Source: Ceratodon purpureus (taxonomy: Eukaryota; Streptophyta; Bryopsida; Pseudoditrichales; Ditrichaceae). Taken from it: DNA of 64,000 nt. A program made the translations under genes and the position numbers. The notes beneath the pieces were generated by a model. The model made no database searches and was not told where the DNA came from. It saw only the letters and a list, made by a program, of their open reading frames with translations. Positions 24,712 to 41,104 of the stretch are shown piece after piece. Within the stretch, counting starts at the first letter, position 1; each line of letters opens with the position of its first letter. The stretch spans positions 3,863,573 to 3,927,572 of the forward strand of contig CM026433.1 in NCBI GenBank assembly GCA_014871385.1, written 5' to 3'.

Positions 24712-26215
24712 GGCACCGCTGTTGCCTGTAGTTGTAGATGGGATTTGGTGATGGTTTTCCAAATGGCTGCAAATGAAATCCAAGGCATTTCGTCTGTCCT
24801 CTGCTGGTTGTGAACCCTAATGTGGGAGGCAGAGAGTATGCACAAGCATGGAGAATGCTTTTGTCGAACCAGTAAAGTCAACCCGTTTCTCACCCCAGAC
24901 TCATCCGTGATCTCATTTTGTGTTCAGATTGGAACATGAACTTGGATCCAGGAGTGTTGTATTATGTATTGCAATCTAAGAATCTCGAGTTGAAAGTAGG
25001 AACCTTATGGAACAGGAGTTGGACAGACAGAGAGAGTTTAGAAATAACTGTAATGGGTTTTAGGAATCGGACTAAGCTACTGATTTTGTGCACAGAAAAC
25101 GAAGGGGAGATGACTGCTTGTGACGAGCGGTGTCTTTGGAGGAAGGCATGTCTCAATGATCTTTTGTGAGAGCTCAGCTTTGATTATGGAGTGTTGTTGT
25201 GGTGTTTGCAGGGTTGTATAGGTAAATTGATCAGTTGACGGCATCGTCGAATTGTGCTGTGAGCAAAGGGCATCATGGGGCACCATCAACCTTAGGACGG
25301 ATTGTTCCATTGGCTCCACTGCCCCTGATTATAATGTGATACTAGGGTGGACTGATCCTGATGATTTGCCGAAGGAGGTTTTGAAAGTGCCTAAACTGAT
25401 AGATTTTGACGCCGCTCATACCATCTTCCGAACTCACAAACTCTATCTCTTTCTAACTAGTGTTGGTCTTTTGTAATCTCTTTTGCATGTGTTGACAGGT
25501 AGGATCTGAAGATCCACGCACTGCTGACCTTGACACATCCTTTGGCAGAGCAAAGTGGAAAGTACAGCATCACGTGATTTGCAAATGTCGTATATAGATT
25601 CCAAGTAGAAGTAGAGATCTTTTATCCCTTTCAGAATACTATGCTCTCTGCTAGTTGTTTCTATTCTTCTGTAGTCACTTGTGCTAATCTTTCTACGGTT
25701 GTAATCCTTTTGCTGGCATTCATATTCTGGCTACTTTCATAAATTGCAAGCTAAAATGTTTTAAAACATGTGTTTAAACGCTTGAAGAGACACCATGACA
25801 TATATCTCTATATATTGTTTTCTACTTGTATGTGGTGCAAAGCCTGCATGAGGAAGTCTTGGGAATTTTACACCAATGAACGCTCACAACCATTTGTCAA
25901 GGAGAGGCATACGGGTACACTCTTTTTCTAAACTGTAACCTGAGGAGATAATTTAGGCTGGTGCGATGGACTTCTCTATATCAGGCGAGAACATGGCAGC
26001 ATGAGTTTGACCTGTAAATAATTCGAAAGTGCAGCTATTCATGCGGCCACCAGATTTCTGTGCTTGGTGACCACCCGGTGAAGGTCCAAAGCTGTGGGAA
26101 TTTGCGGCAGCGATGTCCATTATCACTGGCATTGGCGGTGTGGGAACTAAGGTCCAGTCACCCATAGCTGACCAAGTACCCATAACTGATCAGTAGACTT
26201 CTCCATTTCCAACAA
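24712..26215. other. No gene recognised
   Basis: About 1.5 kb with several short frames (for example 24918-25169 and 25252-25476) and no motif I recognise. No repeat was noticed. Confidence 0.35.
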
Positions 26216-26405
26216 GCTTTTTTTTTTTGTTTTTTTTTTTTGTTTTTTCCCGGCACAAATGAAAACCAATTTCATTGCAAGAAAAAGAAACAACACACAC
26301 ACACCCAGCCACATGTGGCCTGGGTGCCTAGCAAGCTACCACCAACGGCCCAATAGGCCGGCCAGGAGCACGGCATCCCACGCGTGGGCACAAATCCGCT
26401 AGGCC

Positions 26406-26438
<33 letters not shown>

Positions 26439-26440
26439 AC
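26216..26440 (-). mobile_element. Possible 3' end of a non-LTR retrotransposon (LINE/SINE)
   Basis: On the minus strand the sequence reads GC-rich DNA, then GCAATGAAATTGGTTTTCAT, then a broken A-rich tail (T-runs at 26218-26247 on the plus strand). That order is typical of plant LINE 3' ends. It starts at a 30-nt poly-C/poly-G run. No coding part remains and no target duplication was confirmed. Confidence 0.35.
26407..26436. repeat. Poly-C tract, 30 nt
   Basis: Uninterrupted C run. Its length may be unreliable in an assembly. Confidence 0.9.
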
Positions 26441-29955
<3,515 letters not shown>

Positions 29956-30080
29956 TGTTCTTGATGAAAGTCCAATAAGTGTTTGTCAACTATATTTAGG
30001 TAAAATAAATTCATTGAACCTTATCTTGATTCTTGAGACATGGGATTTCTATAATAACATGGTTCACACCTAGAGATCCT

Positions 30081-30985
30081 TTAACTCCCAAATTCCTGAG
30101 CCTATGCCCTCCAAATTAGACTTTGACTTTGGATGCTCTATTTCACTATTATAAATAATGTAAAATATGAATTTTTAACTTTTCTTAGATAGATACACAT
30201 GTAATCTACAAGCAATAATGTTTTCAAAATTAATGGTTTCATTATGTAATTAATATAAATTTTCAAATGAAAACAAACAAAGAAAATTCATATCAAATAT
30301 GGATTACACCAAAAAATTACGAAATATTTACCATAGATGTATGCGACAACCAAGAACCTTATACTAGTTACCGTGCTCAAAAAATATGTTTTAATTCAAA
30401 AATATGATGAAAAAACCTAACACCGTGGAAAATCAAGTAGTAGCCACGGTTATACCCCTTCATCTTACACCAGCTATAAATCACTCAATTAGAGATATTT
30501 TTCAAAACAATTAAATTGGTCTGGTAAGTAGATTTGTAAAGCTACATTTCATTAGTTTACATCAAATGCAAGAAAGATCATCCCGATAGTCAAAATTGTG
30601 TTTCAGCTGTGTGTTTTAAGGAATTTTTGAATACACACACGGTATTGATCTTTTTGACTTTAAGGAGGCACCTAAATTCATGAAATCATTATTTTGAGAA
30701 TTCAGTAAAGAGGTTACATAGATCTCCCACAACTTTACAACATGAAAAAAAAAAGCGGATGAAAAATTGTCATTTGGATGACAGTTATGGAACTTGGAAA
30801 AATGAGATCGACCAGTTTTTGGTCGTTTGGGCGTTTAGGGGTAAAGTTGTATTGTTGTAAATTACATGTGTATCTATCTAAGAAAAGTTAAAAATTCATA
30901 TTTTACATTATTTATAATAGTAAAATAGAGCATCCAAAGTCAAAGTCTAATTTTGGGGGCATAGGCTTAGGCATTTGGGGGTTAA
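30081..30985. mobile_element. piggyBac-type MITE with a duplicated, inverted end
   Basis: TTAA at 30081 is followed by CTCCCAAATTCCTGAGCC. A first right end, TTTGGGCGTTTAGGGG, lies at 30826-30841, as in the MITE at 51575-52337, with which it also shares interior sequence. About 145 bp more follow, an inverted copy of the left end finishing GGCATTTGGGGG and TTAA at 30982-30985. The whole unit therefore has inverted ends of over 100 bp. No coding capacity. Confidence 0.7.
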
Positions 30986-32229
30986 AAGGAGATTTTTTCT
31001 TCATAAATTTTTATATAAACTTCAAACAAATGATGGACTTGGATTATTTTAAGAGATTAAAAACTATGTCCATGGAACTTTACATGATAATTACATATTC
31101 GGATTTACTCTCACAAATAAAAAGTGGTTGAAAACAGGAGTAGAACATCAATCAACAACTCAAATTGATAGGCCTACCAAAATTCCAGCAAAAAGTTTTG
31201 ACATTCTAGAGATCCTGAATTTAGTCACAACAAATAAACTTTCTATTTATCCTATTTTTTATTTTTTTTAAGTTTAATATATAATTTAAAAAACATTGAA
31301 GAATTCATCCAGATTCAAAATTGTTTCTATATTTTATGGAATAAAAAAACATGTCATTCTCACTTTCTTTTTTACATCAAATTGAATAATAATTTAATAT
31401 GGTTAAATTCAAGAATAGTGGAGGAAGTACATGCCCAAATCATGGTAATATCTTTAACAATGAGCATTAACTCCTATAGGTTTTTTGTGTTTTTGTAGCC
31501 AAAACATACATCTATTAATGATAACATACTACTTTCTAAATTCAGACATCCAATTTTTTATTTAATCATAGGATCTTGAACTTAACTTATGTGAAAATTG
31601 TACACCAAATTTGAGCACAATCTATCATATAGATTGCAAGATATTAAGGTTTGAAGTTACTGTAAACCAAATTGACACTGCCCCCATAGTACACCTAAGT
31701 TTTGATGCTCTAAAAGTATAGAATGTAAACACATTTGATAGATGAAGGGTAATCATCTTATGTAGGTGTGGAAGTTGGGTATAAGCTCACAATGTTTGAG
31801 CCTCATACAAGCTTGGAATGGAGAATAAATCCTTGATTTTGTGAAAGGGGTGTGCTAAAATTGCCTTAGATTCTCCAAAATTAAAACCACCAAAAGGGTC
31901 ATCTAAACATGTCCAATTAGTAATCCTAACGGTGGATATGTTAAGGTCAATGAGAGAAAGTACCAAAACCAAATCCAATGCAATCGCAGTAGAACTAGAA
32001 TTATTGAATTTTTTTGAAATATTAATTATATATTTTCCTTCAATTTCGACGAGCAATTTTGATAATTAGGGTCTTGTGGATGGGGCCCCTACCACGTCAT
32101 AAATAATGGATGAAATTTTGTAAGTATGGATGATAAGTTTCATTAGAATGGAAAATTTCAATAATGAAGACAACCCCTTTATATGGAAATTGTTTGTTTG
32201 ATGAAAAAAGTCTATTGGATGAAAATTGT
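30986..32229. other. AT-rich DNA with a decayed repeat unit
   Basis: No gene seen. The part from about 31568 to 32105 is one of three diverged copies of a repeat also found at about 35480-36035 and 36770-37215. Confidence 0.45.
31568..32105 (+). repeat. Decayed dispersed repeat, copy 1
   Basis: Shares ordered words with the copies at 35480 and 36770: a GATCTTGAAC-like start, AAGTTTTGATGC, ACACATTTGAT, GTTTGAGCC...GCTTGGAA, and a GTCTTGTGGATGG end. Divergence is high and no coding frame survives. Confidence 0.55.
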
Positions 32230-32406
32230 CATCAATGTACAGTGGCCTCTAGTGAGTAAGGCAACCCCAGTTTCAAACCTCACACTAAAACATTTATCAC
32301 ACTTACTACAATAAAATGTTGACCATGAAATTTTGCATCTACCACCGCTTGGACATAAAGCATTTTTGGGCAAAATTTGGTATGTTAGAAATGGACGGTT
32401 TATCAA
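32212..32406 (-). pseudogene. Cysteine-rich ORF remnant in foldback left arm
   Basis: Reads PKNALCPSGGRCKISW, then FYCSKCDKCFSV, a C-x6-C...C-x2-C-x2-C pattern suggesting a small zinc-binding module. The family is not recognised. It is probably a fragment of a transposon protein. Confidence 0.3.
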
Positions 32407-33025
32407 ATAGAGTTAATTTTCTTACTTTTGGGCCTTTGTAAAAAATTAATCATATATGGTACCCAAAAGCTGCCATGGATCCAAATTTTTGGTAGAAGAT
32501 AGAAGTCGTAATAAGGAACAATATTGTAACATAAAAATAATGATATTCCTAGGTATTTTTGTGTATAGTTGCAACTCAAAATTTTAAAAAGATGGCCAAA
32601 TTTAAGTTTGATTACAAAGTAAAGTAATTTTCTATTTTTCTCACTTTTTTGTTACACCATGTTGTAACAGTAAGGAATACCCTGGTGTCACAAAAAGATG
32701 AGAAAAACAATCATTTAATACTTTATTTTGTAATCAAACTAAAATTTGGAATCATTATTAAATTTTTGAATTGCAACTAGACACAAAAATACCTAGGAAT
32801 ATCATTATTTTTTATATCATCATATTGTTCCTCATTACGACTTCTATCTTCTACCAAACTACCTCATTTCTAACATACCAAAATTTGCCCAAAAATGCTT
32901 TATGTCCAAACGGTGGTACATGCAAAATTTCATGGTCAACATTTTATTGTAGTGAGTGTGATAAATGTTTTAGTGTGAGGTTTGAAAGTGGGGTTGCCTT
33001 ACTCACGACAAGGCATTGTACAATG
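32230..33025. mobile_element. Foldback element with about 350-bp arms, 0.8 kb
   Basis: 32230-32650 and about 32690-33025 are inverted copies of each other with a short centre. The left arm has an extra segment of about 80 bp near 32400-32490. Both arms keep a cysteine-containing frame (next two entries). The form is that of a foldback transposon or a hairpin-RNA-producing inverted repeat. No flanking target duplication was confirmed. Confidence 0.7.
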
Positions 33026-33031
33026 CAATAG
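32771..33031 (+). pseudogene. Cysteine-rich ORF remnant in foldback right arm
   Basis: Mirror of the left-arm frame, reading PKNALCPNGGTCKISW and FYCSECDKCFSV. All cysteines are kept and several residues between them differ. The N-terminal part is AT-rich and hydrophobic and may not be coding. Confidence 0.3.
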
Positions 33032-35479
33032 GGTACACATTCCTTACAAATTCCAGTCCAAGTCAGAGTACTATATAGTGGAAAAAAACTATAAAACTTT
33101 GAAATGTAAAAACTTGCTCAAAAATAGATGGATTTTGGAATTTTAAATTGGGCTGGAATGCTATTGAAGTTTACTTTAATATGGCCAAAAATTACATACC
33201 TATAAACTTGGAATCAAAATAAGCATTTGTATTCTCTTTATATACTATCCATTAGATAGAATTATCACCTATAGCTCTAATTATTATTTCACTACATTTG
33301 GGCATAGTTGAAATGAGGGGTTTCAATTGCTCTAAAGAAACCACATCCCATACTTTTTTAATGCTTTTTATCAAATTTTTCTTATTCATTGGCATTTTTG
33401 TGAGAACTTCTAGTCGTGTCTAATTCTGCCTTCCAAATGTTTTTGACTTTTGTGAGGTTGTATACTACATATCTTCTTGGAGCAGTCTAATAAAGATAAA
33501 AATTACAACTTTCAATGTTATGATTTTTCAAATGACACCTATCTACCTTTTAGATTTTAATGTGAAGATAGGTGTTTGATCTTATAGTTACAGTATCTAT
33601 AAATAATACGAAACCAATTTTACAGCCAATTTCTTGTAGAGGATCATAAAGTGGTTGTTTTGGAGGAAAAGCACTTGATTCCTTTGACTTTACTCCAATC
33701 AGCACAAAAATTTTATTTTTTTTACATGATTTCAAAGGTAAAAACTCAAGGTACACTTATCATTTGAATATCAACTAATATATGCACATATCTTTCAAAA
33801 TAGAATAAAGAAGTACTTACCATTCAAAGATGAAGGTGAATACTCATATCTTTTATATTTCTCCAAATTATCACTACATTTAAGTTATCTTTTGGAAACA
33901 CTTCAAGGTTTTGAAGAATACCATAAATTTTGTTATAATGTATAATTAATTTTTACTCCGTATAGCTGAGAAGCATAGAAGAGCTTGGTGGTCTCACTAT
34001 ATTGGATGTGTAAGAGCTTGGTGACCTTATAAGTCAAGGAAAGTTAATTTTGCTTTCATGCCATCATCCGTGAAAAGTAGTCTATCTTGCATTTAGAACT
34101 CACCAAACTCGTACACACCAAATGTGAAAAGACCATCAAGTTCCTCCACGTCTTTTACTTCTTTAAGATGAACAAATAAGACAATGTTTGATCAAAACTC
34201 ATAGTAACTAACTCAAATAGAAGATGGCTTTACAAATCTCTTTGATTTAGTTAATTTTTTCTTAAAGATACATTTGCATACAATTTTAGTACTTCTAGCC
34301 AATAGATATTTTCATTCAAAGACCAAGTTTGGAGTATGTGATGTTTTCTTCAACCATTCGGTGGACAAGTGGGTTTCAAAATGATCACTTTAAGGGTTGC
34401 TTGCAATTGTTTTTCTTCTCAATTCAAGGTTTTTGGACATTGAAGGGCAAAAAACTTTGTGAAAAACTTTGCCCCAAACATAATGTTCCTCCCTCCTTCA
34501 GGTTCACATGCCTGCATTTGCTGTTGATACTCAGTGGAGTCATACCTCATCTAAATTACATTGCTATATCAGTGAAACTAGAGGCGCATTGATTCCATGA
34601 TTTCATGGTGAGAAGTGACGGTGTGATTTATATCCAACAAGCTCCATGTTTCTCTTCACTGTATACATCTACAGTATCAACAAAATTATCTCAATGGAAT
34701 CTCTGTAAGATATTTTTTGCCTCCAAGGTGTTTCGTACCAAATATGTTCATCAAGTTTGAGTGATTAGGGTCAAACACCTAGTTTTTAAGCATCTATATC
34801 CCAAAAAGTCTCATGTAGAAATCTTCATACCTATGATAAAAAGAGGCGGATTTGCATGGTAAGAAATTGCACTAATCTCCCAGCTTATTGGGTTCAAAGA
34901 GCAATTCCTTTCAAATTTTGTGTTGCTTGGAATCATTGTCCAAAGTAAAGCAGAGGTTTCCAAAGTTATTATCCATTTAATAAACTAACATCCTGAGATG
35001 AATGGAAAAAGAAAATGGATGAAAAATGGATGCACCACATGAGTAAACATGATATTAGATCCAAAACCTCATAACTTTAAGATTAAATATGGGCAAATCT
35101 TCAAAACTTCAACTCGTCCAAATTAGTTTGGTACATATAAGTTGCCTCCAAAAACAATATATTTTAAAGTCAAAGAGACATCAAAGATCCAACTTCAAGA
35201 TTAATCTTCAACCCTAGATCTTCATTTATATACTCTTATTGTATAACTATTGTACAACACATTATTCTGTTTTTTCCATGTATGTATGTAAGACAAAACG
35301 TGAGCTTCTAGGCATTAGTGCTCCAGACAAAAAGATTTGATATCTAAACTTGCAGTACCAAAAACATTTACTGATTCAAACCCTAAAAATCCTTGGTGTT
35401 TTTGGAGCAAAAACTACCAAAAATACATCCCTACTCATAGTCACCTACAAATTTCCAAAATCAGATACTTGATAAGAAT

Positions 35480-36035
35480 TAAAATCATAGGATTTTGAAT
35501 CTACATTATATAAATAAATGTATATCAAACCATAATGCAATTTACCATACAAATTAGAAGATTATAAGCTTCAAAGCCACTATTGAAACCTATTTTTGAT
35601 ATTGCTTGAGCATTTTACCAAGGTTTTGATGCCCCAAAAATATACTATCCAAAGACATTTGATTTATGAAAAGTCATCAATTCTTGTAAGTATCGAAGTA
35701 AGGTTTACGCTTGAGCACTAGCTTCAATCTTCATATTTGCTTGGAAGGGATGCAAAATTCTCCTTTTGGCAAGTGAGGGTGTGGTAAAATTCCCTTACAC
35801 TTTCCAAATTTGAAACATCCAAAAGAGTAATTACTTCATGTCCCATTGAAAATGCAAACATCAAATGTTCTTGTCTATGAAAAGAACAATCACAAATTCT
35901 TTTTTGTGCAATTTAACTAAAACTAGAATTTTTGAAGATTTTTGAAGTGCAAACACTGTGATTTGTTAAAATTTTGAAGGGACAAATTTATATTGCAAGT
36001 CCTGTAGATGGACCCGCTGCCATGTCACACAAGTT
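35480..36035 (+). repeat. Decayed dispersed repeat, copy 2
   Basis: Same word order as the copy at 31568, ending in GTCCTGTAGATGGACCC and GCCATGTCAC. Confidence 0.5.
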
Positions 36036-36487
36036 AGATGATATATTAGAGCCAAATCATAAATTTTAGGCCGAATGAAAACTTCCTTACGAATGAAATC
36101 TTTTATACATGAAAATTGCCCACGAGATAGGAAACATCAATTGGATGGCGATTGCACATGAAATGAAAATTGTCCACTTGGATGAAAATTTTATGGTAGA
36201 TGAAAAATTTCATCCATGTGTATGAATATAAAAATAGAGGGCCCATTAGGCAAGTGTCCACCCTTTTAAAATTAGTCATAGCCCTTGTTGCTTTGTAAAT
36301 AACATGCATCATAGGCAAAAAATGGAAAATTGTGATTGGTTATAGACTCTCTAGATTTAGGGAAAATCCTTTTAAAGTTCATAACAATTGCACTATAACT
36401 TCAAATTCTTCAAAATTTGTGCCACTAGAAAGGAGTTGGTAAAATATAATTGTGGTAAAAAAACAATAATAAATTGCGGCCTTAAAT

Positions 36488-36605
36488 GGCGTGGTCTATA
36501 AAATATATATGTGGTAAAAAAAGTCCAAAAAATTGGGGCCAAAAATGGCGTGGTCTATAAAATATATATGTGGTAAAAAAAGTCCAAAAAATTGGGGCCA
36601 AAAAT
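36488..36605. repeat. 59-bp tandem repeat, two perfect copies plus a degenerate one
   Basis: The unit begins GGCGTGGTCTATAAAATATA at 36488 and again at 36547. A diverged copy precedes it from about 36429. Confidence 0.9.
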
Positions 36606-36769
36606 GGCGTGCCCGTATGTACTGCAACCATAATATGGTGTCAATCAAACTTAAGAGATAAAATCCTAAAGTATCTTGGTGTTTTTGGAGCTAAATTGCA
36701 AAAAAGAGGCCTCTATTGATAGCAATACTGATTTCTAAACTAAGACATAAAATAGAATATGTAACTACA

Positions 36770-37215
36770 TGATCTTGTACCTACCTTGTTCAAAGAGGTG
36801 TATATCAAACTAGAGCACAAATCCATAGTAGAAATTGAGATACTATAAATTTTAAAGTCATTGTCAAAGTTTTATTTTATTGTGCCTAAGAAGTATATCT
36901 AAGTTTTAATGCCGAAAAAATATATTTTGCAAACACATTGATCCATGGTGGTTCATAAGTTCTTGTATATGTGGGAGATAAGAATATGCTCACCAAGTTT
37001 GAGCCTTATACATGCTTGGAAAAGGAAAGAAATCCTTATTTTCATCAATGAAGGTGTGCTAGATATGTTCTTGTCAATGAAAAAAGAACCACCAAAAGTC
37101 TCAATGAAATCGTACTAAAATTTGAATTTTTGAATTTTTTGAAGTTTAAAAGGTATAATTCCCTATAATATGTAAAGGTGTTAGTGGGTCTTGTAGATGG
37201 AGTTGTTGCCATGTC
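36770..37215 (+). repeat. Decayed dispersed repeat, copy 3
   Basis: Third copy, with AAGTTTTAATGCC, GTTTGAGCC...TGCTTGGAAA and the end GTCTTGTAGATGGAGTTG, GCCATGTCACA. Confidence 0.5.
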
Positions 37216-39923
37216 ACAAGAAGTGGGTGAAATATGTTAAGTTTGAATGAAAAGTGAAGATTGGATGTTTAATTTTCTATAAAAAAGAAAATATATTTTT
37301 GATGCTAATTGAGTCATGAATGATAACTGTTAGTTGGAAAAAACTATGCAAGAATGAAGTGAGCCCCTCTTGATAGAAACCATTAGTAAGATGAAAATGT
37401 ATGTTGGATGAAAAATGTTATAAATGTGCTTTGATGAAAAGTATTGGGCCTATTATTCTTAAAAAGCCCATCATTTGAAATTTTGTGTTGTCACTTTCTG
37501 CCCCTGTGAATGACGGGCAACTTGGGCAGAAAGTAGGAGATTATGGTTGGTTATTGGGTGTCTTGATTTGAAGCAGATTTTTTTAAAATCCAAAACTTTT
37601 GCATGGCAACTTCAAATGCTTTGAAAATTGTGCCATTGGAATGCTATTGATAAAACCAAATATAGTAAATATGGTAGAGGATTCTAAAAATAAAATAAAA
37701 TAAAAATAGCGTGCCTAAAGTAACCTATCAAAAAGTGTTGCAACAACAATATTGTCTCAAAGAACTTTAGGGATAAACCACACTAAATTATCTATATTAC
37801 ATACAAGGATACGCCTTGAATATATAATTTTGACTATTTAAAGAAGGCTATTGTCCTCTTACTTTGACCTTAATCATTATAGCATTCTCTCTCTCTATAT
37901 ATAGAATTTATGAATTTATGAATTTAGATAATCTTAAGTAAAAATTGACGTATGAAATGTGCTTAGAAATCAAGATTTGCAATTATTGCTACAATCTTAT
38001 AAGTGAGAGAAGTAAGGCTATAGTCTAATGAAATAAGTTAATACTAGATGTTGTAAAGGACTATAGTTTAAGTAGAAAGTAAATGCTATCGTCAAAGTGA
38101 TCGGCTCACGGATTTTACATATCTGTGATTGCGTTGATGAAAATATTGTTTGAGTGATTGAAAGTATGTAAGTCCATTGATAAGCATTGTCTTAACGCAT
38201 AGAAGATTTGATGTAAAAAGGTCATAAATATGGCGGATGTTTGTCAATAATTACAATAAAAACCATAGTTCGATGAGGAAGATAGATTAGTGAATTATTA
38301 GATGTTAGATTTCCTATGGGTAGCAAGATGGGCAAAGTGATGTACTTAGTTAGATTATAGTCATAATCCATATATGTAAATAAGTCGACTTTAGTCTATG
38401 AAAGTAAATCGCGATATGAGTGTTTTAGTTGAATGAAGTAGAAGAGAATATCTCAATCATAATGTCAGAAGTGTTATAAAATACCTCAATCATGTCTATT
38501 ACTACTTTTTAGATTATAGAAGTTACAACAATGATGAATCATATTTGCATCTCATAATTGAAGAAGGATAAATCAACTAATGAGAGGTACCATTAATTTG
38601 GTAGAATCCAATTCTTGCAATCTATAATTGATTACTTAAGACTATTGCATGAATATTTACTTACTTTTACTATGTAGAAAGATTATGTAATTTACCTAGA
38701 CTACGGTCACTCATTTCAAAGACTAATTGCGAGCGTTTATTACTATAAACATCTAAAGACTATAGTTCATGGGTCCATTGAGTGATGTTGAAATATCCAT
38801 TCACATGTATTGTCATGTCCAAGATAAATACAAAATGCCTATTTGATCCATTCTAATTTTTACTGCATAACATAGAAAAATGTTAGAATTTTTGTCTTAC
38901 CTAATTAGCATTGCATCTTTAGGCACTTTCAATCAAGCACTCCCAATTTCAATTTCAAAAGAGCAATATTCCATTTTCATTGAATTTTTAAAGTCAATTT
39001 TCATGGTTTTATATGATATTTCCTGTGGATTTGATTTTTTTTAATTCAAATGCATAGATATGTAAGAAATATTCATAGACACACATCTAAAACATATCTC
39101 ATTAGGTAACAAGGATGGATCTTGGTAAGACCTCAATATGAGGTAATAAGGTAGACATACCTAAATCCACCAGCCACCCCAGAATCAACATGTAGATCTC
39201 CCTAGAACCCCAACTTGGCTTGTCGGAATACTCAATTCAAATTGACCAATCAAAACACTCAAAAAACTAGTAGATTTGGGTTGGATCATGAGTGAAAATT
39301 AGTACTAGCTAGGTGTGACAATGGAAAAGTCTAGTTTTGGATCATGAAGTACTTTTGTGTTTAGAAATTTGTATCTATTTCACTATTGGAAAGAAAAATT
39401 TTGAAAAAAATTGCATTCTATGAGAAACCTATTTTTCTACATGTGAAAATGACACCCCAAAAATAACCCTGAAACAAAAGGCTCAAAATCCTTAAGTTGG
39501 TGGTTTTAGGTACTTCTACCTTATATGACCAAACTTTGCAAATTTCATATCTTCATATTATATTCATATCTTGAAAAAGTAATTGTACCGTCATGCTTGA
39601 ATGTATGAATTTAGCTATGACGCCCATGTGAAGTTTTGTATAGTAAAGCAGCTAATAGTCTGCGCTGATAGTGTTGGGGCTGAAGGCGGCTCTATAGATC
39701 AGGTTTGCCCAAGATCTGCAAGAAATCTGTTCACATGCCCATGACCAAGCAGTTTCTAAGATGAAGTTAAATTATTCCATGATTTTTCATATGGAGTTGC
39801 ATGAAAGGAATGAGTTTTCCTAGGTAGATCACGAGGTTTGCAACATACCTTACCCCCTAAAGGACAAATAGCCTAGTTGGGGCTTTTATAGAGTTTGGGC
39901 ATGTACCTGTGACTTCAATTTAA

Positions 39924-41104
39924 CCCCTAAACGCCTAAACGACCAAAAACTGGTCGATTTCATTCTTTGACCGTTCGCAGCCGTCATTCAGTTGACAGTT
40001 TTTCATACGGGTAATTTTTTTTGGAATCTAGAGGGTGAAATCTATCCAAATCACTTTTTTTTACTGTAAAATTCAATGTTGCTGATTTTTAGTGGCACTT
40101 CAAAGTGGAAATGATCAATACCGCGCACTCACATTTTTCCAACTTGAGGTTGCTTGGTTTGCAAGGGCAGTGGTGTGGGAGGGGAAAGAGTGCGGTAGAA
40201 AAAAAAAATGACTGCTGCCCGGCAAGTGCTTCGGATGGGGGTGGGCAGATTGTGGTTCGAAGGGGGCAGTTTGAAAGGTTCAAAAAAGCAATCCAAGTAG
40301 GCAGCCACGGTGGAGGAGGGAGCATATCCCTCCAAAACAGTAGAAACCACATGGCACAACCACATTCAAATAAATCAATTCAAAATGGGAGGGGGGGGAG
40401 GAGTGTAACCCCAAGTGCTTTCAAGCTCTACACTCCTAGACCTGCAGAATCCAAAGCCAGCACTAATGGGGTGAGGGAGGGGGATCTTCATAGCCACCAA
40501 ATCAATTTGCAATCAAGGTGGTGAGAAGTAGAAAATTCAATCCTAGCCTCCAAAAACGGAATTCACTGACAATACCAAGTGCACCAAGAGGGGTAAGGCC
40601 GTCATTTGCAAGTTCGTCATCAAAGGCACACAATTGCAGAGAATACCAGGCACTTGCACAAAATGAGCAATCAAGCTACAAAAATTTAGAGAGCAAAGAA
40701 GAGTCCATCAGTTTTTGCACTATTCAGTTGGGAGGAGAGACTACATGCTCCTGCGAGCAGAGTGAACAGGTTGAGCTTTTCATTGTCAAGTGTATTCTGA
40801 GAGCAAGGTGATTGAAATCATGCTGTGAGAGCCGAGGAGTTCCGTGAGGGCGCAGGCAGAGGAATTCGGTGATTGTGTTTGCAGGGGCCGGTGAGAGGTC
40901 GGGGAGGGACAGACCTAGCGAGAGAGGAAGGGAGACGATCTGCAATCACATAAAGGGAACCGTTAGTGGGGAGAGTACGGGGACAGAGAGGGGAGAGATT
41001 TGCATGCAGAGTGAGGAGAGAAAGAGTCGGGAGGGAGCTGTGAGTGACAGAAGGTGAGAGAAAAAGGCCAAAAAAAAAAATCCAATTGGGAAAGGGGAGT
41101 GGAA
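39924..41104. other. piggyBac left subterminal region
   Basis: About 1.2 kb from the left terminus to the minisatellite. Short frames (for example 40105-40524) show no recognisable domain. It probably contains transposase-binding sequence and the promoter. Confidence 0.4.

Larger units (their letters stand above)
33026..39919. other. AT-rich gene-poor DNA
   Basis: Nearly 7 kb of AT-rich sequence with no ORF that looks coding. It contains two decayed repeat copies (about 35480-36035 and 36770-37215) and a 59-bp tandem repeat at 36488-36605, listed separately. Otherwise I see nothing definite. Confidence 0.5.

Noticed and set aside
26407-26436. Poly-C runs here and at 45446 as functional quadruplex sites
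   Set aside because: Pure homopolymers are common sequencing or assembly artefacts and show no spaced G-run pattern.
31020-31200. A decayed retrotransposon integrase (reading like THQIDRPTK)
   Set aside because: Only a few residues fit, no neighbouring reverse transcriptase or LTR is visible, and the AT-rich context makes chance matches likely.
34329-35250. Possible ancient polyprotein remnant in the AT-rich block
   Set aside because: The 87-codon frame has no motif and the surrounding sequence is full of stops in all frames.
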